Below are positions 10,306 through 22,290 of a stretch of DNA of 64,000 nucleotides, piece after piece. Both the position numbers and the translations under genes were made by a program. Below the pieces are notes generated by a model. The model made no database searches and had not been told where the DNA came from. It saw only the letters and a program-made list of their open reading frames with translations. The stretch spans positions 124,001 through 188,000 of the forward strand of contig QJPP01000309.1 of assembly GCA_003996215.1 (NCBI GenBank). Direction: 5' to 3'. This stretch comes from Jaltomata sinuosa. Its lineage: Eukaryota > Streptophyta > Magnoliopsida > Solanales > Solanaceae. The stretch's first letter is position 1. The number at the start of each line of letters is the position of its first letter.

Positions 10306-13300
10306 TTATTTGAGAAGAAATCTCTTCATCCAAAGAGCAGAACGCTTTGGATATCTTTTAAGGTTATTCTTGTAATCTATGAAATTGATGCCAAACCTCT
10401 GGGTGTATCCTGAACCCCATTCAAAGTTGTCAAAAAATGACCATGCAAAAAATCCCTTAACATTTACTCCCTCCCTGAGAGAAAAAAAAACAAATATTAA
10501 TTATATATACTAATTTTGCAAACCTGAAACAACAAAACTAATTGGTTTAAATTTTGTTTTTTCTTTAAGTACGTGTTACAAAGAAGTAAATATTTGAAGA
10601 AGTCAAGGGAATTCAATTAAAGAATAGGCGCCCACTGAGGAGTAAAGTGTTCTCCCTGCAAAAGATCTATATACCCAAAGCTTCAAACGAAACCTCTAAT
10701 TATGATCGGAAGAATTTCACCCATCGACAATACACTCCTCGATGGGTGCTAATTATAGATCGATGTTACATATCGTTTGATATGGAAACTAAATTATTCT
10801 AGAATTATATAATTCTGGAATTATATATAATTATTGGACTAATTTATTTTACTTGAAAAATGAGATAAAATAATTTCAAATTGGAGGGAATAAAGTAGGA
10901 CTAGGACATCCTATGATTAAGCCTAGGATAAATTTATATTGCGTTTGATTGACAGTATAAATTTATCCTGAAAAATTTATACCGTCAACCAAACACAACA
11001 TAAATCTTATCTCAAACTTACTCTTAGAATATTTTACCTTATTCCGCATACCAAACCGGAACTATATATGTATCCGGCTATAAACAAAAATAAAATAAAA
11101 TAAAATAAAGAAGTACTGACCTAAAAGACCTATAAAGAGCCTTAATATGGCGTTGGTAGAAATCAACCCTCTGAGCATCATTAATACCTTTTGCAACTTC
11201 ATCAATATTCGACTCACCCATTCCTGATAACAAATTTCAATTTAGGAAGTAATAAGATATAATTCAGAGACATTAATCAATTAATACTTAAAACATAATT
11301 AATCAAAATATATATCAATGAAATATATAATTCACTTACCACACTCAGTGACGTAAACAATTGGATTCTTGTAATATTTCTTAGTGTAAACGAGAAGCTT
11401 ATAAAGTCCCCTTGGAGCAACATAGAAAATACTGACACCAGTCTGCATCAAAATATTTTAAAATTATCTAAACTGTGAAGGAGAAAATGTCCAAAGAATT
11501 GTTTTTCCTTCTAAAGAGTGAACATTTGAGTTAATATCCCAAATGGTCACTCAACTAACGAGTCTTTACTCAGAAAGTCATTCAACTTTGATTCTTACTT
11601 CAAAAGTCACTCAACTATGAACCCTTTTCTCAGAAAGTCACTCAACTATAGATGTTTTACTTACAAAATGACTCAACCTATTTAATTGATTTTTCATTAA
11701 AATATGCTAACATGAAATTTTTATTTAAAATCAAAATTCTAAAAAATAAAAAGAATATTTTTTTATTCTTTTTATAGAGATGAATTTTGGTTTAAATAAA
11801 AATAAAAGGAGATAATAAAATTTTATGTATATATATATAAACTATGTCCTGACCTCCCGTTGAATCCTTCTTTTTTCTTTGTTTAGAGTACTAATATTAT
11901 ATTACTTTAAAAGCCAACTTCTTCCTTCTTATCTTAAAAAAAATTAAACATATCCTATTATTTATTGATATAATATTTTTGAATAGTGTAATTAGTGATA
12001 TTCATAATTTTTACTAAAAAATAATAAGCAAACGAAAATTTGAGGAGATTCAACATATTTGTTGTTAGAAAAAGAATATATTTGTTGTTAGAAAAAAAAA
12101 TTATTTGTTGTCACATTTATTTTATATATTTATTATTTTACTATCTTTTTTACTTTTTATTTAAACCAAAATTCAACTCTATAAAAAGAATATTTCTAAA
12201 TTCTTTTTATTTTCAAAATTTAAATGGATATTCTTTTATTTCTTAGAATTTTGGTTTTAAATAAAAATTTCATATTAACAAATTGAAAATAAAAAAATCA
12301 ATTAAATAGGTGGAGTGACTTTGTAAGTAAAACATCTATAGTTGAGTAACTTTTGAAGTAAAAAACCAAAGTTGAGTGATTTTGTGAGAAAAAAGTTCAT
12401 AGTTGAGTGACTTTTGAAGTAAGAATTAAAGTTGAGTGACTTTCTGAGTAAAGACTCCTTAGTTGAGTGACCATTTAGGATATTAACTCGTCAACATTTT
12501 CATTTTTCCTGTAGTTCAAATTAATATCATAATTTGCTGAGATGACCCAAAATTAACATATTTCTAACTTGTTAAGTATTTACCTAGGAGTATTATTTAT
12601 AACAAAAATTGAAAATACACCATTAGTTGAGATTAAAGAGGTCTGAAAAAAATAATTGAGATGGTGTAAGCTGAAGTGTTAATTGAGTGAGATATACTTA
12701 CTGGATCACCAATCAACTTTCCGTTTCGCGAAGCTACAAAAACATAAAATAATTTTAAAATTAGCCCATGAAAACATGATTCGTCTAACTCACTTAAGTT
12801 TGGGCTAGTCGTTGATCCGCTCATTTATAACTCAGCTCATCAAAAGATCGGGTTGATATATAGTCCAAATTGATCCACTAGAAATCTTGTCAAAATATTT
12901 TTTTAATTTTTTTTTATTTATTTGATATATTATGTGTAGTCATAATAAGCAAAAAAATAGTTGTTGTATAAGTTACTAAATTTTTTTATAAAAGAACAAA
13001 TTAAAAATTAAAACTCAATAAGAATTGGACGTGTTTTCAACCCAAGTAACTTTTGGGCGGATTAATAACCCACACATTTATTAACTCGGACATTTTGACC
13101 CGTTCCAAATTCAATCCAATCCGTCCATTTGACACCTCTGAGAAAAAAAGAGTATGATTTTGGGTATTGAACTAATAGTTCGAGAAGCTTACTCGTTTGA
13201 TTGACTTGACTATCAGTTCCAGAGCTGATATTCACAGTATTTGGTGGGGTAGATAGATGAGCTGCAAAATTTGAGGTGTAATAATTCATTCCTATGAAAT

Positions 13301-15221
13301 CAAAGGACTCTTTCACCAATTTTGATTCTTTTGGGTTAAACTTTGGTAGTCGTTTTCCAACTAGTTTCTTCATACTTCTTGGATAATCTCCATAAGTCAA
13401 TGGGTGCAAAAACCTGTCACCATAATACATTTTTAGTTTATAAAAATTACTTATATAAAGCACTTTAAATCAAAGTAGTCATTAATATATATACTTTCAG
13501 TGTTTTTTTTTTTAAAAAAATTACCATCCAAGCATAAAATCAAGAGCTCTTTTAGATGCCCTCTTATCCTTTGGTTTGTTGGAGAAAGGCTCGAACCAAT
13601 GTGACACCAACACAATTCCTATTTCACCCTTTTGAATTGGCTGCACTTGCGTCACCACCAAATAAAAACAATGATAACAATTAATCATGATCACAAACAT
13701 ATATATATATATATATATATATGTATACCAAATTAAACAACAACGTTTGTCCCATAAAAGTCCATTGTTTGCTGGGACTCATCAAAAATGATAACAAATT
13801 CATGTCAATAGTGTAATTTTAGAGAATTCAACATGAAAGTGGCAACACTTTTGAAAAATCAAAGATAAAAGTTGGTCACCTTTTTGTATTCACAAAGTCG
13901 ATAGAATGCACTTTGATTAATTATCACTACTAGTAAGTACTCCTTTCATTTTTAAATAAGTGATTGTTTTAGTTTAAACACATATCTTAAGAAATTACTC
14001 ATTCCTAGAAAATAAAGAGTGATTTTACTAAGTTACGCTTAATAAATACATTGAAAAAAATGTAACTCTTTAACAATTTATTGGTTATGTAATAACCTTT
14101 AGCTAAAAAAAAAATTATTGGTTATGTAAAACTCTCTTTATTTAAATAAGGGTAAAATTGGAAAAACATCATTAATGTCTCGTTGATTTTTATCTATAAT
14201 ACCACTTATTTAGGAACAAAAATACAAGGGCTAAAGAACTACATATTTAGGAACGGAGGAAGTGCAATTTATTACTCCCTCCATCCCAATTTATGTGGCA
14301 CCTTTCGAATTTCGATTCAAACAAGTCTATTTAATTTTTACTGTAATTTTTCATATGTGTTTTAACTATTTTAAGTTGTCAATTATTGTGACTTGTAGTA
14401 CTTTTAAACGTAAATTTCAAATATACAAATTTTATTTCAAAGAATTTAAAGATTTCATGCCCAAATTGACAGTCAAACTTAAACTATTTAACTCTTGAAA
14501 AAGGAAAAGTGTGAGTAAAGTTTAAGTGAAGACCTTGTATTTTAGCGTGTATAGGTTGGCAGCAGCAGCATGAGCAATAAGCATGTTGTGTCCGACTATA
14601 TAAGGCTCAGTAGCTGAGTTTCCGGTGGAGCAGTTGTTGTTCCTCCAGGCAGAACAGCGCCCAGGCGCCAACGAACCCGAATCATAACCCGTTGATGCAA
14701 AAATCCATGGCTCGTTCATCGTTGCCCACAGCTTCACTCTGTCTCCAAAATGTTTGAAACAAATCTCCACAAAATCTACGTAATCATCCCTGCATGCACC
14801 AGAGACGGATTCAGGATTTGAACATGATATATAGCTAGATTAAGCCCTTAAATTGTTTAGCGCTCAACTTACTCTACTTTTGAAATTATAAGTTCCGATC
14901 ATAATAATTGTTAATATGTTAATGTTTTGACGGTTTGCGCGTGTGTTCTCATTCGTGTATTAGGTAGTTAAGTTAACCACATAAAATATATCATCTCATT
15001 TAATTATATGCATCAACCTCAAGTAGAAAATGTATGGGGTTTTAGAACTTATTGAGGCAATGCATAGGATTAACTTAACTACCTAATACACGAATGAGAA
15101 TACAAAGCAAAAAAAATTGATATATATTGTTTTGCTTCATGCTGTGGAATATATTTAAGGAAAAAGAAATTCAAATATTTTAACTATGTCATGTAAGAGA
15201 GGAAACATTTTTAATTTCTAA

Positions 15222-15267
<46 letters not shown>

Positions 15268-18200
15268 CCATACAAAATGGGACTTCATCATGAGACACAC
15301 ACACATATATATAGGGGTGGAGCTAGCATTCAAGATACGGATTCGGTCGAACTCAGTAACTTTGATCCAAACTCTGTATTTGTCTTATGGAATTTTTTCA
15401 ATAGGTACAAATTATTGATTTGGAACCCACTAGCATAAAAAGTGCTCGAATCTCGAATCCATAAAATTCAAATTCTAGCTCCGTCTCTGTATATATATAG
15501 GCACAGAAACTATTAGAGTTTGGAGTAGTACACTTACACGATCTTAGGGCTTAGAAAGCCAAGGTGGGCTTGAGGAAGATCCCAATGAAAAAGTGTCACC
15601 AGAGGTTTAATACCTAAATTGCAATTTATAAAGTTAATTAGTTTTAACCATTCATTTTAATTAAAAGTTTTTACTTGTGTAATATGTGTGTTTCTGCATG
15701 TGAGAAAGACAGAAGGAGAAACAAGTACTACTAATTATTACCAAGGGCTACTATCTCATTGATGAGATTGTTGTAGTAATCAATACCAGCTTGATTTACT
15801 CCTTTACTTAGCTTCCCCTCTGAAAATACACAAAGTAAATACTATAAAAGATGCATAAATGAGAGCTTTTTGTGTGTGTGTGTGTGTGGGATGGCAAAAT
15901 AATCCTACTATATTAAGCTAAGGTTAATCAGGCCACTGGCTTTACATTTTAAAAAGGTAGATATATAAAATCAACAAGATTATTAATATTACTAAAAATC
16001 ATATCTTACGTGGTAAAATTCTTGTCCAAGCTATAGAAAACCTGAAAGCATCCAGTCCTTCGAATTTTGCTAGTTTGACATCCTCCTGCATATGAGAGGC
16101 AGTAATATTGGTACACTAATTTTTATTATTCTATCAAGATAAAGTAAGAAAAAAATAATTTCTTGATCATCTAATTTCCGTTTAATAACCAAATCAATAA
16201 TTAGTACTCAGTAGTAGTACCTTGTAACGATGATAAAAGTCGAGAGCTATGTCTCCATTGCTACGGTCCAATATTTTTTCTGAATAGAGTTCACAATATT
16301 AGCACAAATAATTAAATAAGTAAGAAAATCATTTATTTTACAAAAATATTTTCAAAAAATATATTTCTCTTCCTACCAAACACACCCTAACTCTATACTT
16401 TTTTAATGTGGTGAAGTAAAAAAGAAAGTAGTATTAAATTGAGATCAATAGAGCAAGTAAGGACAAGTCAGTCAAATTACCATTTTAGTTAATGTTTTCT
16501 TAATGAATGTTAAAAAAATAATATATGACAAGTAAAATGAATTGGAGGAAGTAAATCTTTGCTTTTGTTAATAAATAAATAAATTGCCTTCTTTTAGCGC
16601 AAAAAAAAAGTATGAATAAATATATTTAAACAGGCTTGGATATACATATCCTTGCTTTACATGATTAGGACAAGGACGACTTAATTAATATTTTGTTCCT
16701 TAGAAGGACAAATTAAACAGAAATTAATGAAATCCGAATAATTAAGTTAATTACTCTATATGTATAAATTCAGATTTATGGATCTTATGTGGTACGCTTG
16801 ACTAAGTACTACCTACTGGTAGTATTAAATTAGTAAAACTAATTTGACAAAACTTGAGCTTAATAAATTTATAGACATGAGATGATAAGAGATCCAGTTC
16901 GTTCCAAAATAATCTTAATAGTTCAGTTAGTTGGTTATCTAAATTTTATCTTATTAGTGCATGTGAGACAATTTCTCACCTTATAATTCCTTCCCAATTT
17001 ACCCCTTACTTACCCTACCCCAATTTTTTTATTTTTTTTTTAAAAAAAAGTTCCCAATCAGGATAGTGCCACAATGAACAGTACTATATGGCAGGCTTCT
17101 CTCTAAGGCGGAACGCTCCCCTATCGATGTATTTTTACATCTCACAACTTCGACAGATCGCTTAGCCCCGTTCTGAAATGTTCAATTTGTATGACTTCAG
17201 GGATGAGAATATTTTGTGTGTCACTTCTGATGATGCATGCATTGGGGGTGCAGGCTGACTTGAAACTGGTGGTACTTCCAACACAATGAATAGGAAAGTG
17301 ACAAAAAGAGTTGATGTTTAACGGTACATTGCTCTTCTTCATTAATTTACCATTCCATATTTTGTTTTGGAGGCAAAGATATATGTACTCTTCTTTTATG
17401 ATATACACATATTTAAGGGTGGATCCATGATCCATAATTTTGATTATGGGTTTACATGAATCCAGTAATGTTTTCTCAGATTATTTATACATGTTTAGAA
17501 GTTTCCTAAATATTTATAAATGTTTAATTGTATATTCGATACTTCTTTTAGTCCATATTAAGTTAATTTAGGATTTTTTCATTGTTTAAAATAAGTGAAT
17601 TGTTCATAATTCAAGAGAATTGTTGAGACTTTTTTTTTTTTGCCCTTTTTTTTAATGAGGTTCTTAAATACTAGTACTTTACATTTTTTTAGGTGATAAA
17701 TTACACTACTTACAAAGACTATTCCTACTTTTAAGAATAGTTTGAAAATAATCAAAGGAGTAGTAGTGGAAAGTAGTATTTAAATTATGTCCAAGAATAT
17801 TTTTCTTAAGAATGTGCATTACCTTAAAAATTCACTTAATATAAACTAGAGGAAGTAACTTGAAAATGATATAAAAACTTATAAATTTCAAATTTTGAAT
17901 CAGTCTCTAACCCAACCCGCTCCACTTTCGGGTGGATTTTGACCCAAATATAATTGCTAAAAAAACAGGAGGTCACACAAAAAGGAGACCAGTTTCCAGT
18001 TTTGAACTGGCCCATAATAGATCTATATTTGGTTTAATTAGATGTTGCTTAACTTGGAAGTCGATTAAATTAAAGTCAACTCTCATGTGGTTAGTGCACA
18101 TAATTAAATTGAAGATAAAATTTCAATTATAAGAATTAATTAAGGATTAGATTAAGGCATTATTATTACCAAGTGAGATGAAAAATGCATTAAAATTTAG

Positions 18201-19518
18201 CTAACGTTACATAGATTTTGGATCTGATTTTGAAGATTTATCTTTAAAAGTCTATTTGGTTATGAAGTTGATTAAATTTTGAAAATCTCATCTTCAAATA
18301 TTTTCATATTCTCAAAAACTGACTCGAACTAGTTTTTGGATTTTGGGACTTTCACTTACAATACTTCAAACTTTTTTTAAAATAAAATGCATGTTCAAAC
18401 ACAAGTTCAAAAACTCAAATTCAAGTTTCAAGTTTAAACTTCAAAATCTATGACCAAATAAGAGAGTTTTAAGTAATATACACTGTCAATGTAAATAATT
18501 TTTTTATACCTTCATGTTATTTTCACCTATTATAACAGGTAATATTTCTTATTTTTAAGATTTCAAATCTTATATCATGAAAAGATTTACATATAAATAT
18601 CCTTCAAATAACTCGATAATGTAAAAAATTATTTATATCGATAATGTATAAAATTTGAACTCTAAAATTTACTATGAGAGAGAACATGGAAGAGGAGAGA
18701 CCAGGATGAGTGTGAACGAAAGTATCCACTATACTTGGCCCTTTGCCATCTTCATTCCATGCACCTTCATACTGTAAAATTAACAAAAAAAATTTAAATA
18801 AATTATCAACTACATGTTAAAAAGCAAATGCAAGCAAAAAACACCAAGAGAAAAAATTAACAAAAAACTAACATGTCAAAAAGCAAATGCAAGCAAAAAA
18901 ACACCAAGCCCTCTCCCCTTAACTACAAGTCTGGAGTTCGAGCCCGGGTATGAAAAAAAATTGGTTGAGAGCACTTCTCCCAGAATGGGCTTGCAACGTC
19001 CGATCTGAATATAGTCAGGTTCCAATATGGATACCGGACACCAAATGAGAAATTAAGAAAAAATCACGAGAAAAAATAATTACTTCCTCCGACCCACTTT
19101 ATATGAGTTAGTTTGACTCGGTACGAAGTTATAAGAAATTAAAAAAAAATTGAAATTTGTGGTCTAAAATAAGTCATAAATGTTTGTGTGACTGTAAATA
19201 ATTTCATTAAGGATAAAATAGATATTTTAAAATTAAATTGTTACTAAATATAGAAATGTGTTATTCTTTTTTGGAACTGACTAAAAAGGAAAGTGAGTCA
19301 TATAAACTGAGACAGAAGGAGTAGTACTTAGGTGGAAAAGATGATTAGTGAATTACCTGATAGGAAGAAGTGGAAGCTCCAAAAAGAAAATGAGATGGAA
19401 ATATTGTACGATTAAATGGAGTTGAAATAGTACGGCTTGGCACTTTTGCACCCTCCAAAATATAGGGCAAGATGAAGATGAAGAGGCCAATTGCCAAAAA
19501 TGGACCTTGAAAAGCCAT
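10306..19518 (-). CDS. Beta-glucosidase copy B, GH1 family (complete)
   Basis: Thirteen exons encode a 506-residue family 1 beta-glucosidase. On the minus strand they are 19357-19518, 18702-18771, 16221-16279, 16010-16085, 15742-15819, 15538-15613, 14534-14789, 13525-13640, 13193-13413, 12702-12733, 11340-11442, 11121-11223 and 10306-10474. Every junction is GT-AG and the phases agree, and the length is typical of the family. A signal peptide lies at residues 5-24. The acid/base glutamate is E200 in TMNEP. The nucleophile is inferred to be E415, within VTECG, where most plant members have ITENG. The C-terminal aglycone-site block FFAWSFFDNFEWGSGYTQRF is present. Exon 6 is 12 bases shorter than in copy A, changing QALEDEYLGF to QAHLGF. 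The gene remains fully open, so it may be expressed, but activity is uncertain because of these two changes. Its substrate and subfamily are not determined. Confidence 0.92.
11528..12489. mobile_element. Mutator-like MITE with long terminal inverted repeats
   Basis: The ends GAGTTAATATCC...GGATATTAACTC open inverted repeats of more than 200 bases. Each arm contains an internal minirepeat of about 30 bases centred on AGTCACTCAACT. Flanking direct repeats GTGAACATTT (11518-11527) and GTCAACATTT (12490-12499) agree at 9 of 10 positions, which fits the 9-10 bp target duplication of Mutator-like elements. The internal 400 bases are AT-rich with no transposase. It lies in intron 10 of beta-glucosidase copy B. 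Confidence 0.8.
13939..14262. mobile_element. Stowaway-like MITE in intron 7 of copy B
   Basis: A left end TACTCCTTTCATTTTTAAAT and an inverted right end ATATTTAGGAACGGAGGAAG bracket an AT-rich segment. A second, one-sided relative starts directly after it (ACTCCCTCCATCCCAATTTA at about 14274) and fades out near 14500. Neither has coding capacity. Confidence 0.6.
15225..15263. repeat. TA microsatellite
   Basis: An uninterrupted TA dinucleotide run lies in intron 6 of copy B. The matching site in copy A has only a few TA units. A GT run is conserved in intron 4 of both copies (about 838-854 and 15870-15887). Confidence 0.9.
15314..15489. mobile_element. Short hAT-like MITE in intron 6 of copy B
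   Basis: The left end GGGGTGGAGCTAGCATTCAA is mirrored by CTAGCTCCGTCTCTG at the right end. TATATATA lies on both sides, and the matching place in copy A (around 450-460) shows the uninterrupted TATATATA followed by GGCACAGAAACTATTAGAG. It therefore looks like an insertion that followed the gene duplication. Confidence 0.65.
18818..18900. repeat. Short direct duplication in intron 1 of copy B
   Basis: The phrase AAAAAGCAAATGCAAGCAAA plus ACACCAAG occurs twice about 55-60 bases apart. Copy A has it only once (about 4136-4165), so the duplication arose in copy B. Confidence 0.7.
18905..19045 (+). mobile_element. tRNA-derived SINE relic in intron 1 of copy B
   Basis: Box-B-like GGAGTTCGAGCCCGGGTATG, then GAGAGCACTTCTCCCAGAAT and ATAGTCAGGTTCCAATATGG with GATACCGGACACC near the end, match the SINE at 4165-4292. 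It is at the same intron position as in copy A, and its 3' part is better preserved here. Confidence 0.7.
19083..19320. mobile_element. Stowaway-like MITE in intron 1 of copy B
   Basis: The ends CTTCCTCCGACCCACTTTAT and the inverted CATATAAACTGAGACAGAAG define a 238-bp element. Intron 1 of copy A goes directly from the SINE to exon 1 and lacks it. Confidence 0.8.
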
Positions 19519-19551
19519 AGCCACTTACTATCTCTGCTTCTTTGTACCCTC

Positions 19552-19557
19552 TTTATA
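19552..19557 (-). promoter_or_regulatory. TATA box of beta-glucosidase copy B
   Basis: TATAAA on the minus strand lies about 34 bases upstream of the start codon, within a segment conserved with copy A (CTCT-TATA-GAGGGTA). It suggests a short leader; the transcription start was not determined. Confidence 0.5.
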
Positions 19558-20163
19558 GAGAGTTTAATTTGGAGGCCAATATATTATGGTTTTGGTTGGT
19601 GGGATCTATGGGATATATTAGAAAATCCCATGACATCATTTTATTTTATTTTATTTTATTTTATTTTTTATATGGGATAACGTAATGATTCTGTTATTTA
19701 TACTAAAATGGCGAGATAACATAACTTTAGGACTTAATAATACTCATTATCAAAAGCAAGATGAAATATAAAGAAATTATTAACATTATCCCACCAACCA
19801 AATTCTATTGGCATGCTAAGTATCACCAATAGAATATTCAATTACATTTTATAGACTACATCCTAAAAAAGGCTAAGCAAGACTTTCTAGACTAAAATAT
19901 ATATGCATTAAGCAAAAAAACACATTTTACAACTAACATATGTAAATCATTTGAAGTCTGAAAACTAAGTTCTTAGTTGATAACTGATTGAAGAAAATTG
20001 AGTTATATTTTAAGAAATACAGTAACTTTTCTAAAAAGAGTTTATACATTGTAATAATGTGCCTGAGATAGTATCTCCACTCTGAATATGACTCAGTAAT
20101 TGAATTTGAATTGTATACAAATATCAAAATCAGAGACACATAGAAAGTAGCAACCCATGTAAG

Positions 20164-20713
20164 TAGGGTGTTCATGGTTTGAGTAAAAACTAATTCAAAT
20201 TGAAAAATTGAATTAAATCCATTTTTATTCGGTTTAATTTTGTTTGATTTTACATTTTTTAAAATCAATAATATTTAGTCTGGTTTTGATTTCGCTCAAA
20301 AAAATTGAAGAAATAATCGATCGAACTGACAAATTATAGACATATTTTTTATAATTATATATACATAATTTATTAGATAAATAATTTTAATTATCTTATA
20401 TATATTTTCATCAAAATTTATTTATAATTTAAATATCTTGTATTACAGTACGCCATTTTATTGTTTTAGGTAAGCCTTTTTTTTCAAAGATTGTTATCTT
20501 TTTTTCCGTTTGTATAAATCGTTTCTTTTATTTTCGTGTATGGTTAATAACCGAATAACTAAACCAAATCGAATCGAAATCGATAACAACCAAACCGATA
20601 AATGTATATTATATTTGATTTGGTTTGGTTTTAAGAATGTAAAAATCATTTGATTTTGATTTGATTTTGATTTTGACAAATAACCGACCTAAACCAACCC
20701 GTGAACACCCCTA
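20164..20713. mobile_element. hAT-type MITE with perfect 8-bp target duplication
   Basis: The ends TAGGGTGTTCATGG and CCCGTGAACACCCCTA are inverted repeats. CATGTAAG lies immediately on both sides (20156-20163 and 20714-20721), which is the 8-bp target duplication expected of hAT elements. The interior is rich in words like AATCGAATCGAAATCGATAA. It is the same family as 38655-39254, in opposite orientation. It is absent from the matching region near copy A. Confidence 0.88.
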
Positions 20714-21009
20714 CATGTAAGCACAATTTTTTTTAAAGACTTGGCAAACTAACGTACAAGTCATATTGAACAATAAAATCATATTTAATACAAAAAAAAA
20801 TTGATGATTCATAATATTTGTCATTTTAAAAAATCAAAACATAAATAGTTGTTTGTTTTTACCTTTACCCTTAGTCATAAATTTGAGAGATATAAATATG
20901 ATGCAAAAGAGATAAGTATTAAATGAAGAAGAGTAATAAATAAGGGTAATTTAATCAACTCTCTAATTAATGTTTTTTAAGGGGTGTGCAAGATGGAACA
21001 TGAAAAGTA

Positions 21010-21745
21010 CTCCCTCGGACTATTTTAATTGTCACAATTTTTATTTACACGTCCCTTAAGAAAAACATTAACTAGAGTATAATTTGACAAAATTATTCTT
21101 ATTATTATTCCTCAATATCTAGTACTTCTATCTTTTACACTACAATAATATTTTTTCATATTTATGATTAAAGGAAAAGGTGGAAACAAACAGCTAATTA
21201 TAGTTTGATTTTTTAAAATAACAACTACTCCCTCGGTCCCATATTGATTGGTCACTTTTCTTTTTACACATGTTAAAAAATCATAAATAAGAAGGTAGTT
21301 TTACTAATTCACCCCTTAAGAAACTTTTTTGAAACTTTACAAACAAGTCTGAACTCTTTCAAAAAGAATTAATTTTAAGAGTAATATGAGAAAAACTTAA
21401 TTAATACTTTCTTGATTCAGTAAGGTGACCAACTACTCTCTCCGTTCAACAATACTTGTTCATTATTAACTTGACACACATCTTAAGAAATAATAAATAA
21501 TAGAGTAATTTTATAATATCACCCTTTGAATATAATAAATTTAATATTTTGAAAAATGCATTGCATAATGAATAGTATTTAATACCAAGGGTAAAATGGG
21601 TATAAATGTGTAAATTATTCATTGGTTTTTCAAACTAAACAAGTATTGTTAGACATTTATTTTTAATATAATGGACAAGTAAAAATGAACGGAAAAAGTA
21701 ACATCGAACAATTCTTTTTAATAAGATGGTCAATTAATATGAAAC
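21010..21745. mobile_element. Cluster of Stowaway-like MITE pieces
   Basis: Three starts of the type ACTCCCTCGG / ACTCTCTCCGTTCAACAATA lie at about 21010, 21227 and 21437, with inverted ends such as TTGATTCAGTAAGGTGACCA near 21432 and AAAAATGAACGGAAAAAGTA near 21700. Only the last two look close to full length. None codes for protein. Confidence 0.6.
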
Positions 21746-22117
21746 GGAGAAAATATTTTAGACCAATCATAGAGTTCAACACTCAATCAAGATTTCATTT
21801 CCTTTTCTTTTCGAGGTTCACCAATGTCATTATTATTAAATGGAAAATTAAAATGACAGCAAGTTGGCATGGAAACGTGTAACTGATGTCAGGGTTAAAT
21901 TTTGTTTTTCCTTTTTGGGTAAAACACAAGTTAAGTTGCTCGGAGAAATGAAGCTTGCTTAAGCGGTTGAGTATTTTCATCATCAATTGATAAATTGAGT
22001 GTTTGAATCACATTAAAATGTAAGTGTGAACATTATCGATCTTCCGTGAAATAAAGTGGGGCAAAAAAAAAGAAGAGCTAGGCTAGAATGTATATCAATT
22101 CTTATCTACCAATATGG

Positions 22118-22290
22118 ATTGTAGTGCACTGGCAAGATTACTCTGTCCTTAAATAGAGGTCTCGGGTTCGAGTCTTGAGTATGGAGAAAATTTTATTAGG
22201 AGCGTCATTCTCAGAATGAGCTTTGCAGTATGCAATTCAAATTAATCAAAGCTTCAATATAAATATCGAACATCCAACGAGAAATTAAAT
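22118..22290 (+). mobile_element. tRNA-derived SINE, same family as 4165 and 18905
   Basis: This is the most complete copy of the family in the window. It has a box-A-like TAGTGCACTGGCAAGATTAC, a box B GGTCTCGGGTTCGAGTCTTG, GGAGCGTCATTCTCAGAATG and the 3' words GAACATCCAACGAGAAATTA. Confidence 0.7.

Noticed and set aside
12633..12824. 63-codon minus-strand frame over exon 10 of copy B
   Set aside because: Only 32 bases of it are exon; the rest is intron, and the splice sites fit the GH1 phases on both sides.
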